From: Litorimonas haliclonae
GTDB lineage: Bacteria > Pseudomonadota > Alphaproteobacteria > Caulobacterales > Maricaulaceae
Assembly (NCBI RefSeq): GCF_965138505.1
Contig: NZ_CBCSCO010000002.1
Span: 496,001 to 560,000 of the forward strand
Length of the DNA stretch: 64,000 nt
Direction of reading: 5' to 3'
A model generated the notes under the pieces. That model worked only from the letters and a program-made list of their open reading frames with translations, had not been told where the DNA came from and made no database searches. Positions 1 through 6,732 of the stretch are shown here, one piece after another. A program made the translations under genes and the position numbers. The first letter of the stretch is position 1, and the number at the start of each line of letters is the position of its first letter.

Positions 1-9
1 GGCGTCCTA

Positions 10-516
10 GGCTATATGTGCCGCGTTAGGACTTGCTATACCGATCCTATTGTTACTTTCAGGCTCAAACAGGGTCTCTTGGCTGTATGTGCAACATAAG
101 AGTAATTGAGGTCTCAAGGCTGTATGTCTGCATTAAGGGGCCAAAGTTAACGGTGAAACTTCCCTGCGACCATTGAAGCTCATACCCCTATAAATGTTTA
201 GGGAACTGAGGGGGCTTCTGGCTATATGTCTGGGTTAAGGAAATGTCGTTGTTTTTCAATAACTTACAAATCGGCTGTTTTGGGCCCTTCTGAAGCCTAT
301 TCTAGCCTTTTCTGAGACCCCCGAAGGTAAACGCTTCACTACCTATTTTTTTGAAGTGAATGATGATAGGTTCATCCCCCAGATGCTCCTAAAGAACTTC
401 CCCCTAAGACTTCATGCCGAATATCACACAGGAGCCACTCAAGGACTCCCACTATACTCCTATAGTAACTTTCGGAGAGAGCGAGGGGTCCCTGGGCTAT
501 ATGTCAGGATTAAGGA
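10..516 (+). repeat. Five spaced direct copies of a ~21-bp motif in a gene-free stretch
   Basis: Copies start at 10, 81, 118, 220 and 495, all in the same orientation, with consensus GGCTRTATGTCNGNRTTAAGG. Two copies (81 and 495) share a longer module of about 58 bp that begins 35-37 bp upstream with TCCTATNGTNACTTTC. The copy at 220 has CCTATA at a similar distance. No open frame runs through the copies. They could be iterons, regulator sites or a family of co-oriented promoters. The rest of 1-517 shows no recognisable gene. Confidence 0.8.
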
Positions 517-517
517 T

Positions 518-700
518 TTAACGCCCTAATCGGCCTTTTTTCTTACGTTTAGGAGGCTTGAACTTATTCTTCAGAAGGCCTTTGGAAAGCTCCTTCACCC
601 TCTTATCGAGAGCCTTTTGGGAGGCTTTAGCCGCAGCCTTCTGAGTTAATTGTTCTGGCGGGTTGCTTGCCAAGCCGTTATAGGTTTGACCATGCTTCAT
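518..700 (-). CDS. Small, very basic protein (doubtful)
   Basis: Sixty codons. The protein is Ala/Lys-rich with a probable amphipathic helix in the middle and a C-terminal run of Lys/Arg (ending KRKKKGRLGR), as in small nucleic-acid-binding proteins. It fills a stretch with no competing frame on the other strand. Against it: no Shine-Dalgarno sequence precedes the ATG, and its start overlaps the divergent start of the neighbouring nuclease gene by 9 bp. Not assigned to a family. Confidence 0.35.
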   Translation of the reverse strand: MKHGQTYNGLASNPPEQLTQKAAAKASQKALDKRVKELSKGLLKNKFKPPKRKKKGRLGR

Positions 701-1477
701 ATCAAAACTTTAGCCGCGTCCGTTGTCATAGGATTAGTTCTCCCCTCGCAAGCTGTTGCATGGGGTAAGACAGGCCACAGAGTAACTGGCGAAATAGCTC
801 AGGCGTATCTCTCAGAAGGAGCTCGGGAAGAGATTAGTCACCTACTCGGCGTTGAAGACTTAGCGGAAGCCTCAACGTGGCCGGACTTCATGCGTTCAAG
901 CCGAGATCAATTTTGGACAAAAGAAGCAGGGCCTTATCATTACGTCACAATTCCCAAGGGTGAAACCTATGAGAGCGTAGGAGCTCCTGAGAAGGGAGAC
1001 GCAATAGCGGCGCTGGAGAAATTTAAAGCCGTTCTGCAGGGTGAGGCAGCGTCACAAGAAGAGAAGCAGTTAGCGCTCCGTTTCACCGTTCACATCATTG
1101 GAGACCTTCACCAGCCCCTCCACGCGGGGAATGGAACGGATAAAGGTGGGAATGATTTTAAAATGACGTTCTTCTGGGAGCAAACAAACTTGCACCGCGT
1201 CTGGGACTCTCAGCTAATCGAACAGGAAGAGCTATCCTATACCGAGATGAGCCGTTGGTTGTCCCGTAAGATAACTCAGGAAGACGTAAGAGCGTGGACG
1301 GTTACTGATCCTATCGTTTGGGCAGAAGAAAGCGCGTCCATAAGAGACGAAATTTACCCTGAGGGAGACCGTGAGGAGGCTTGGGGTTACGTCTATGAGA
1401 ACCGCGATATTGTGAGGCGGAGGCTTTCTCAGGGCGGCGTGAGGATAGCGGCCTATCTCAATGAGGTCTTTGACTGA
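692..1477 (+). CDS. Secreted S1/P1-type nuclease
   Basis: Zinc-dependent single-strand nuclease of the S1/P1 family, 261 aa from the ATG at 692. An upstream in-frame TTG at 650 would spoil the signal peptide. Residues 1-23 form a signal peptide ending in AVA, so the mature enzyme starts at Trp24. In this family the N-terminal Trp itself binds zinc. GKTGHR follows immediately, and the family core HIIGDLHQPLHAG, then GGND and LHRVWD, supply the remaining zinc-ligand His/Asp residues. Predicted to act outside the cytoplasm on single-stranded DNA/RNA and 3' phosphates. It is the first of two secreted nucleases on this element. Confidence 0.92.
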   Translation: MLHIKTLAASVVIGLVLPSQAVAWGKTGHRVTGEIAQAYLSEGAREEISHLLGVEDLAEASTWPDFMRSSRDQFWTKEAGPYHYVTIPKGETYESVGAPEKGDAIAALEKFKAVLQGEAASQEEKQLALRFTVHIIGDLHQPLHAGNGTDKGGNDFKMTFFWEQTNLHRVWDSQLIEQEELSYTEMSRWLSRKITQEDVRAWTVTDPIVWAEESASIRDEIYPEGDREEAWGYVYENRDIVRRRLSQGGVRIAAYLNEVFD

Positions 1478-1658
1478 AATGGTCCCTCAGAGTGCAATTG
1501 GTGAATGGTTTTTTCTTCTCCCCATCCTCTTTGTGCTAGTCATATTTGGTAGCATCTCGCTCTGGGGCTATATGGCTCCCTGCCGCCACTGTGGTTCCCG
1601 TAAGTGCCGCCCTCGGACTATCTGCGTAAACGGCGGAGAAAGCCCTGAGAGCGATTGA
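1461..1658 (+). CDS. Small membrane protein with a Cys-rich tail
   Basis: Sixty-five codons from 1461, overlapping the nuclease gene by 17 bp. An ATG at 1479, right after that stop, is an alternative start. One hydrophobic segment (about residues 16-36) is followed by four cysteines in the pattern CRHCGSRKCRPRTIC, which could bind metal or form disulfides. Tight spacing suggests co-transcription with the nuclease. No family recognised. Confidence 0.55.
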   Translation: MRSLTEMVPQSAIGEWFFLLPILFVLVIFGSISLWGYMAPCRHCGSRKCRPRTICVNGGESPESD

Positions 1659-1674
1659 GAGAGGCAACTTCATT

Positions 1675-2328
1675 ATGTGCAATCTATACTCACACAAAAC
1701 CAGCACCGGAGAACTCGTAAGCCTTTTCTCTCAGACTTCTTCAGGGCTCACTCAGGAAAGCCGTGGGCTGAATATCGAAGGTGGTTACGTGGGGGCTGAC
1801 CAAGATGGGCTCGTTATTGTCAATTCAGACGAAGGCGGAGGGCAGCTAGATATTGTCACTAAAAGATGGGGCTTTCCTGCGATCAAGGACGGCGCAAAGC
1901 CAATTACCAATATCCGCAATCTAGATAGCCGATGGTGGCAGAACGTAAACGGCAAATATCTCCATGAGCCTGAGTATAGATGCTTAGTTCCGTTTGAGCG
2001 CTTTGCAGAATGGAACAAAGAAATGAAGGAAAATGCTTGGTTTTCTATAAAGGCTCCTCAGGCGTTCTTTGCTGGAATTTGGAGACCTTGGAGAGGTGAG
2101 CGGCTTACTGAGATTGAAGGAAAGAAGAGACGGGAGAGGCGGGTTCAGGATTGGCAGCTTTACGCCTTCCTCACAACAGAGCCAAATGATGTTGTTGCTC
2201 CTATCCACCCAAAAGCCATGCCCGTCATCTTGACTGAGTCTGAAGAGTTGGAAGAGTGGTTAGGAGGAGGGGCAGAGAGCTTAAAACTGCAACGGCCTCT
2301 ACCGAGCTCACTCACGTCTCTTCATTAA
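1675..2328 (+). CDS. SRAP-domain protein (HMCES/YedK-like)
   Basis: SOS response-associated peptidase family, 217 aa. Family members form a covalent thiazolidine link with abasic sites in single-stranded DNA through Cys2, after the initiator Met is removed. The start MCNLYS supplies that Cys. Further family blocks are WGFPAIKD, NIRNLDSRWW, CLVPFERFAEWN (with the catalytic Glu) and a late HPKAMPVIL block containing the conserved His. Acts in the cytoplasm. On an element it may protect or process single-stranded DNA intermediates; that role is inference. Confidence 0.9.
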   Translation: MCNLYSHKTSTGELVSLFSQTSSGLTQESRGLNIEGGYVGADQDGLVIVNSDEGGGQLDIVTKRWGFPAIKDGAKPITNIRNLDSRWWQNVNGKYLHEPEYRCLVPFERFAEWNKEMKENAWFSIKAPQAFFAGIWRPWRGERLTEIEGKKRRERRVQDWQLYAFLTTEPNDVVAPIHPKAMPVILTESEELEEWLGGGAESLKLQRPLPSSLTSLH

Positions 2329-2347
2329 CTCCAACAGGCCCTTTCAA

Positions 2348-2689
2348 ATGACTCTCTCAGAAGCGCTCACAAAACTTACCAATAAAGAAGTTCTACAGGT
2401 CGTTGGTAAAACCAGACGCAATAACAACCAACTCGAAATTGGCGTGGTGTGGGTCTGGACTAATGGGGAGAGGTATCGCGCTCTGAGCATCGAGAAAAAC
2501 AATCCTAAAAGGCTTTTGGAAGGCTGGACTTTCACAGATGCTGTTCTGAGCTCCTTTGATAAGCTAAAGCTCACGGGCCTAGACTTTTCATTTCATAATA
2601 TTGAATCGTCTCATACTCAATTTGAGAGGCTAGATGATGTATGGGACGCACGGGCTTGGTCCATATCCTCGCCCAAAGACGCGGCCTGA
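2348..2689 (+). CDS. Hypothetical protein of the element
   Basis: 113 aa, starting 19 bp after the SRAP stop in the same direction. Soluble and mixed alpha/beta in character, with an internal stretch GVVWVWTNGERYRALSIEK that looks like a beta hairpin, and two Trp-rich regions. No signal peptide or membrane segment. Not recognised. Confidence 0.6.
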   Translation: MTLSEALTKLTNKEVLQVVGKTRRNNNQLEIGVVWVWTNGERYRALSIEKNNPKRLLEGWTFTDAVLSSFDKLKLTGLDFSFHNIESSHTQFERLDDVWDARAWSISSPKDAA

Positions 2690-2795
2690 TTTATTTAGGG
2701 ATGACGCAAAACTCTCCATGAGAAATAGTGAACTGCTCGGCGGTAACGCGCCCATGCTAGCCCGGGTTTAATCACTAACCAACAATGGAGTAACT

Positions 2796-2981
2796 ATGCC
2801 TACCCTTAAACCTGAGAGAGATTCAGAAGCCCAGCTTTATGACTTTGAGTGCAATATCGACTTATTAGATAGGCTCATAGATAGTCTGGTAGATGATAGG
2901 ATGACTGCGAACGCCCTAACTGGCTTGCGGGGAAATCTTGAAAGACTTTATGAAGAGTTTGCCGATACTTTGAGGTCCTAA
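2796..2981 (+). CDS. Small acidic hypothetical protein
   Basis: 61 aa, with a good ribosome site (GGAG at about 2786, 6-7 nt before the ATG). Acidic and predicted largely helical, with two LLD/LID-rich heptad-like stretches that may dimerise. Not recognised. Confidence 0.6.
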   Translation: MPTLKPERDSEAQLYDFECNIDLLDRLIDSLVDDRMTANALTGLRGNLERLYEEFADTLRS

Positions 2982-3054
2982 TTCTGAATGGGTCGCGGCG
3001 CTTGTCGTTGCGGCCTTTTCGACGCATCTGAAAAGTCATTCTAAGAGTTCTGCA

Positions 3055-3492
3055 ATGAAACCTATAATTACCGTCTTTTTCCTTTCCAGCGCCTTTCTCG
3101 GAGCCTCCGCTGAAGCCTCTGAAGTAGTAGAGGTGAAAAGCATTTACTGGAGCGATGCTGACAGTGGACGGATAAACGGAAGCCTCAAATTCAGACTGAA
3201 TAGCGTAGACGCTCCTGAGACAGGCGGAGTTGGCGCGGCAATAGGCGGCGCGAAATGCGAGAAGGAACGTGAGCTAGGCTTTGAAGCTAAAGAATGGATT
3301 GTAGGTTTCACCAAGGAGAAGGCTTTGGAAGTATCTAAAGGCTATGGAGAAGACCGTTATGGGCGGCTTATCATTGATCTGAGCTCTGGGGGAGTTGATG
3401 TGGGTCGTGAGGGGGTTTCTGAGGGGCATCTGAGAGTCTGGCCACACGAGGGGTCAAAGTCACTCGCTCCTAAGCCGAGGTGGTGCTCTTAA
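3055..3492 (+). CDS. Secreted thermonuclease (SNase-like)
   Basis: Staphylococcal-nuclease fold, 145 aa with a cleavable signal peptide (about residues 1-21, ending near AEAS). Active-site residues align with the family: acidic metal ligands in DADSG (residues 34-36), Arg47 in FRL, Asp52 and Glu55 in VDAPE, and Arg101/Arg104 in EDRYGR. Predicted Ca2+-dependent cleavage of DNA or RNA outside the cytoplasm. With the S1/P1 enzyme it makes two different exported nucleases on one element. Confidence 0.88.
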   Translation: MKPIITVFFLSSAFLGASAEASEVVEVKSIYWSDADSGRINGSLKFRLNSVDAPETGGVGAAIGGAKCEKERELGFEAKEWIVGFTKEKALEVSKGYGEDRYGRLIIDLSSGGVDVGREGVSEGHLRVWPHEGSKSLAPKPRWCS

Positions 3493-3544
3493 TAGTGAAG
3501 TTTTCGAGTTCAGCGTTTCGGCTTAGGTCCCACTAGGAGGGAAA

Positions 3545-4243
3545 GTGAAAAATGTGAGAAACATCAGTTTGTTCAGTCAGAACAATCCGTGGCATCGGTA
3601 TTTGAGAAGAGTCGGACTGGTCGGCCTTTCTACTTTTTACGTGAAATCTGCGATGATTGTCCAGCTCGCCTTGTTGCCATTATTAATATATTTTTCGCTC
3701 ACATCAGGGCCAGCCAAAAGTGAAGAGATAATATTGGTTCATCTAGTTTTCACTCCAGCGATGGGGCAGTTTGGGCTGCTAGTAGGGATATCATATCCGA
3801 GAAAAAAGAAGAGTTCTTTTCACCCCTTTGGGGTCGTGTTTACAGCCATGCTTGTTTCATTATTAGTGAGTATAATCTTTTTTCTTTACGGCTTTAACGA
3901 AGATGAGTTCATAAGCCTTGGAGCCTTTTTAATTGCTCTATTAGGCATGTTTAGTGCGTCATACTTTATTGGACTTTTAGCACTAATTTTAAACTCGCCA
4001 TCAATTGGCGGAATTGGTCTAAAGTCGCTTGAAATTGCTTTAGTAACTGGAGGCGCGTTTGCGTTTTTCCTGACGCTAATCAATTCAAGGCCAGACCTGT
4101 CGGCATCGACCGAAAATTTGTTATTCTCGATTGCTTCGATAGTCGTGGCGATCGTGGCCCCAGTTCAAATCTCGAAACTTACATACGAGTTCTTTCAAAG
4201 TAAAAAATCCGGCAAAGTGCGTCCATTATCGAACGGCGATTGA
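3545..4243 (+). CDS. Multi-pass membrane protein of unknown function
   Basis: 232 aa from a GTG start with AGGAGG 4 nt upstream (3535-3540). About six hydrophobic segments after an N-terminal soluble stretch; the C-terminus is charged. The gene is more AT-rich than its neighbours and essentially lacks the CTCAG/CTGAG pentamers common elsewhere in the element, so it may be a separately acquired cargo gene. No family recognised. Confidence 0.65.
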   Translation: MKNVRNISLFSQNNPWHRYLRRVGLVGLSTFYVKSAMIVQLALLPLLIYFSLTSGPAKSEEIILVHLVFTPAMGQFGLLVGISYPRKKKSSFHPFGVVFTAMLVSLLVSIIFFLYGFNEDEFISLGAFLIALLGMFSASYFIGLLALILNSPSIGGIGLKSLEIALVTGGAFAFFLTLINSRPDLSASTENLLFSIASIVVAIVAPVQISKLTYEFFQSKKSGKVRPLSNGD

Positions 4244-4440
4244 TTGCAAAGGCTAAAGATTATGATGAAAAGGCCAAAGCGGCTCATTACTCTGAAGTTC
4301 AGTGAGGTCATTGAGCTATCCGAGGAGAATAACAATAGGACGCGTGTTCGTGGAGTAAACGGTGAAGCTAATCAAGAGGCAGTGGGATAGTGAGTCCCCA
4401 CTATGTATAGTTTCGCAGAACGTGATAATTGCATGACTGA
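4244..4440. other. Intergenic stretch with coding-like remnants
   Basis: Gap between convergent genes. One plus-strand frame (4262-4390) gives a 42-residue peptide. Another frame over about 4238-4305 reads like a helical protein tail (AKAKDYDEKAKAAHYSEVQ, then stop). Neither has a convincing start signal. They may be debris of a lost gene. Confidence 0.35.
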
Positions 4441-4724
4441 TTATTCCACAAGACCCTTAGTCCAAAGCACATGCTCAACTTCTTTCAGGAACTCCTGAGC
4501 TTCTTCCCTAGTCTCAAATTTGACTTTATCAGTTTTAGTGAAGATGGATTTAGAAGGCAGGTCGGCTGGTAGATGCCGCGTGGTTAGCCAGAAGGTTATC
4601 CCAAAGGCGCGTAGGCTTTCATCTGGACAACGTAAGCTATCCCGCCTTGCTTGTTATCAATTTCCTTTATCCTATAATTCTCCATCCCGCCGCTATCGAC
4701 TCTGATTTTAGCTCTCTGGTTCAT
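4441..4724 (-). CDS. Small protein read in two frames: programmed -1 frameshift or disrupted gene
   Basis: ATG at 4724-4722 with GGGAGGG 4 nt upstream. The zero frame gives 42 residues and stops at 4598-4596. The heptamer T TTG GGA (4605-4599), a canonical X XXY YYZ slippery site, sits immediately before that stop. A -1 slip there continues for 52 residues to a stop at 4443-4441, for a 94-residue product. Both halves look coding: GGIAYVVQMKAYAPLG, then ITFWLTTRHLPADL and KFETREEAQEFLKEV, resembling small phage proteins with an F-TREEA-FL motif. No strong downstream pseudoknot was found by eye. A plain frameshift mutation is the alternative. Confidence 0.6.
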
Positions 4725-4793
4725 TTAACCCTCCCTGTAGTATTGTTCATTGTAGCAATCTGAGGAAGGCCCTCAGGCCCTCCCTGAGTTCAT

Positions 4794-5123
4794 CTAAGCG
4801 GCTTCCAATTCTCTCATTGAGTGACGCTCTTCAAGCTGGGCAAAAGCCTGTTCACGGCTTACCTCGGAGCTGTTGATTTCACTCCTCAGGACGCCCTTAG
4901 AAGCTCCACCGATAAACCAACGGCCTATGCGGATTTCATAACAGCCTTCATCAGCCTCTTGACGTTCAATCCAAGGGAGGCCTTTAGGGAGTTGGCAACC
5001 GTAACCTACGCCGCCTAACTTGGAGATATAGAAGGGGCGTGAAGAGGCTCCTACGGGTGGCTCTATTTCTATTAATCCCTCATAGAAGAGTTTCATCATG
5101 GGGAGGCGGTTTAGTATCGTCAT
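4794..5123 (-). CDS. Hypothetical protein downstream of int
   Basis: 109 aa. Its ATG lies 3 bp after the integrase stop, with AAGGA at proper distance, so it is probably translated from the int transcript. Composition is soluble; the middle has GVGYGCQLPKGLPW and CYEIRIGRWFIGG, and the C-terminus is an acidic helix. It could be an excision or regulatory partner by position, but no HTH is evident and no family was recognised. Confidence 0.6.
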   Translation of the reverse strand: MTILNRLPMMKLFYEGLIEIEPPVGASSRPFYISKLGGVGYGCQLPKGLPWIERQEADEGCYEIRIGRWFIGGASKGVLRSEINSSEVSREQAFAQLEERHSMRELEAA

Positions 5124-5126
5124 AAA

Positions 5127-6473
5127 TTATCCTTTGCTGTTTGACGATGATGGAAAAGGGTGAACGGTAGCGTTAGACTGAGCCTCCTTCAGGCCCTCGC
5201 TTAGTTTGTTGGCATGGGCTTCAATAAGCTCTCTCTGGGAGGTCATAGAGGCGCTGTTAATATAATGCTGAGTGGTGCGCCCATCGGAATGAGCCATGAG
5301 GTTTTTAAGATGGTGCAAGCCCATTCCGCCGCTTGCCATAGTTGTTCCAAAGTAGTGCCTGAGGTCATGGAAGCGGAGCCCTTCAACATTAGCCCTCTCG
5401 ACAATGGTTTTCCATGCGGTCTTAATGGAAGCCCTGTGAGGTCTATCCCACTCAGGCGTCGCAAGTTTCGAGGAGTCTCTTCTGCCTTTGTCATATTGAG
5501 TTGATGTGGATGGGAAGATGAAACCCTTGTTCCGCGTGATAGTCCCAAAGTCCCCTTTAGAGTTCACCACGCCCAGCCTCCTACGCCATTCCTCTAGGCG
5601 CTCCATTAGGCGAGGCGGGATTAGAACGCTATGTTGTCTCTTACCTTTCATCTTAGTGGCACTGATAGTAAGAACTCCATCTCCTATCTCTTGCCACTCA
5701 GCTTTCAGGATATTGGATTTACGGAGTCCCATCGTCATAGCTATCTCGACTATCAGGCCCATCTCTTGCGAGTGCTTATAGGACTCCCTGAGAACTGCTG
5801 AGCTTTGCTCCTGTGTGAGCGGGTATTTGTCCCTCTGGATTATCTTGCGGGGCTTCACGGCAGTTACAGGGTTTATATCGACGTAGCCAATAGAGATAGC
5901 CTCAGTGAAGAGAGTGGAAAGCAGGGCTCTTACGTCATTGACTCTTGCTCCGTTCTTTGACTGCCGATGATTACGGATTTTCTGAAAGGTTTCATCGAGG
6001 AAACTCTTCACCATTGTTCTATCTACGTCCTCGACCTTCACGCCTTTGAAGAAGGGGAGGATATGATCTGACCAAGTGCGCTTATCGCCTTGCTGAGAGG
6101 AGGGGGCTTTGTCTGCAAACCTAGAGCTTTTCGTGAAGTCGTCCCAAAGCTCCTCCATAAGCGGAGCCTCACGAGCCTCACGTTTCACCTGAGCAAGGTT
6201 AGTCCCCTCGCTGGCCTTCTTACGCATCTCAGCGGCCCATATACGCGCTTCCTCCACGTTGGACGGGTCAACTTTTCCATTCCCTAAGATGTGAACGGCC
6301 CCCATAGTCGCTCTAAAGAAGCTACCGCCTACTTTCCTCTTGAAGTTCCACGTCATGCCCCCTGAGGCTCCCATACGAATGAGGAGGCCCTGAGAGTCCT
6401 TAAAACGTATCTCTTGACGTTTCCCGTTGGCTTTTAGGGAGTCGATTGTTCGCGGTGTGAGGCTTCTGGTCAT
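5127..6473 (-). CDS. int: Tyrosine-recombinase integrase with N-terminal arm-binding domain
   Basis: 448 aa, P4/CP4-like integrase. Residues 1-100 match the DUF4102-type arm-DNA-binding domain, 105-200 the SAM-like core-binding domain, and 210-420 the catalytic domain. Catalytic residues are Arg251 (GLRKSN), Lys274/276 (TKMKGK), His369 and Arg372 (HDLRH), His395 (AHSD) and nucleophile Tyr404 (QHYI), so it should be active. It lies just inside the tRNA-Val attachment site, and the 21-bp tandem repeat at 6485-6526 directly upstream may be arm sites or an autoregulatory site. Confidence 0.96.
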   Translation of the reverse strand: MTRSLTPRTIDSLKANGKRQEIRFKDSQGLLIRMGASGGMTWNFKRKVGGSFFRATMGAVHILGNGKVDPSNVEEARIWAAEMRKKASEGTNLAQVKREAREAPLMEELWDDFTKSSRFADKAPSSQQGDKRTWSDHILPFFKGVKVEDVDRTMVKSFLDETFQKIRNHRQSKNGARVNDVRALLSTLFTEAISIGYVDINPVTAVKPRKIIQRDKYPLTQEQSSAVLRESYKHSQEMGLIVEIAMTMGLRKSNILKAEWQEIGDGVLTISATKMKGKRQHSVLIPPRLMERLEEWRRRLGVVNSKGDFGTITRNKGFIFPSTSTQYDKGRRDSSKLATPEWDRPHRASIKTAWKTIVERANVEGLRFHDLRHYFGTTMASGGMGLHHLKNLMAHSDGRTTQHYINSASMTSQRELIEAHANKLSEGLKEAQSNATVHPFPSSSNSKG

Positions 6474-6484
6474 CGTTCAATACT

Positions 6485-6526
6485 CTAGCTGGGGCTACTT
6501 TGGGGCTAGCTGGGGCTACTTTGGGG
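6485..6526. repeat. Perfect 21-bp tandem repeat between int and the attachment site
   Basis: Two exact, abutting copies (6485-6505 and 6506-6526) of a unit beginning CTAGCTGGGGCTACTTTGGGG. The 21-bp period is two helical turns. Shorter GGGGCTA units recur inside. The position, 12 bp upstream of the int start and about 135 bp from the att core, fits integrase arm-type or excisionase binding sites, or an int operator. Confidence 0.8.
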
Positions 6527-6661
6527 CTACTAAATGAGGGTATCAGGGAGTAGCAAAAAAGCAGTCGAGCGTGGCGCCATGTGAGTAAATCCTTGTTATA
6601 ACGTGGTTTTACGTATAAGCAGAGTATGTGAGAGAAGGGAAGGGTTTCGTCAACCGTGAAA

Positions 6662-6706
6662 TTGACATTGTAGGGGTCACTGGTTCAATCCCAGTATCGC
6701 CCACCA
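6662..6706 (+). other. Attachment site: 3' half of tRNA-Val(GAC)
   Basis: Reads as a tRNA from the anticodon loop onward: TTGACAT (anticodon GAC), anticodon-stem 3' strand TGTAG, variable GGGTC, T-arm ACTGG-TTCAATC-CCAGT, acceptor strand ATCGCCC, A, encoded CCA (6704-6706). The sequence upstream of 6662 cannot form the 5' half, so identity begins at the anticodon loop, where such integrases commonly cross over. The intact gene should lie at the other end of the element, left of the window. Confidence 0.8.
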
Positions 6707-6732
6707 TCGCGCCGCAACGGCGCGATTTTTTT
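6706..6732 (+). terminator. Rho-independent terminator behind the tRNA-Val fragment
   Basis: Perfect 9-bp stem ATCGCGCCG / CGGCGCGAT (6706-6714 and 6718-6726) with a CAA loop and a T-run to 6732. Probably the original terminator of the tRNA gene. It abuts the end of the convergent GMC oxidoreductase gene. Confidence 0.85.

Larger units (their letters stand above)
1..6706. mobile_element. Right part of an integrative element inserted at tRNA-Val(GAC)
   Basis: The right boundary is set by a 3' tRNA fragment (6662-6706) with a tyrosine integrase gene just inside it, the standard arrangement for tRNA-targeted elements. The left end lies outside the window, so the element exceeds 6.6 kb. Contents differ from the flank: many small genes, secreted nucleases, a SRAP protein, direct repeats and a strong excess of CTCAG/CTGAG. 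No capsid, terminase, relaxase or replication gene is visible in this part, so phage, satellite or ICE cannot be decided. Confidence 0.8.

Noticed and set aside
1564..1573. A sixth GGCTATATG repeat inside the small membrane-protein gene
   Set aside because: Only the first nine bases match; the TTAAGG half is absent.
4520..4705. 61-codon plus-strand frame
   Set aside because: Antisense to the better supported two-frame gene at 4441-4724, which has a strong ribosome site and coding-like sequence in both halves.
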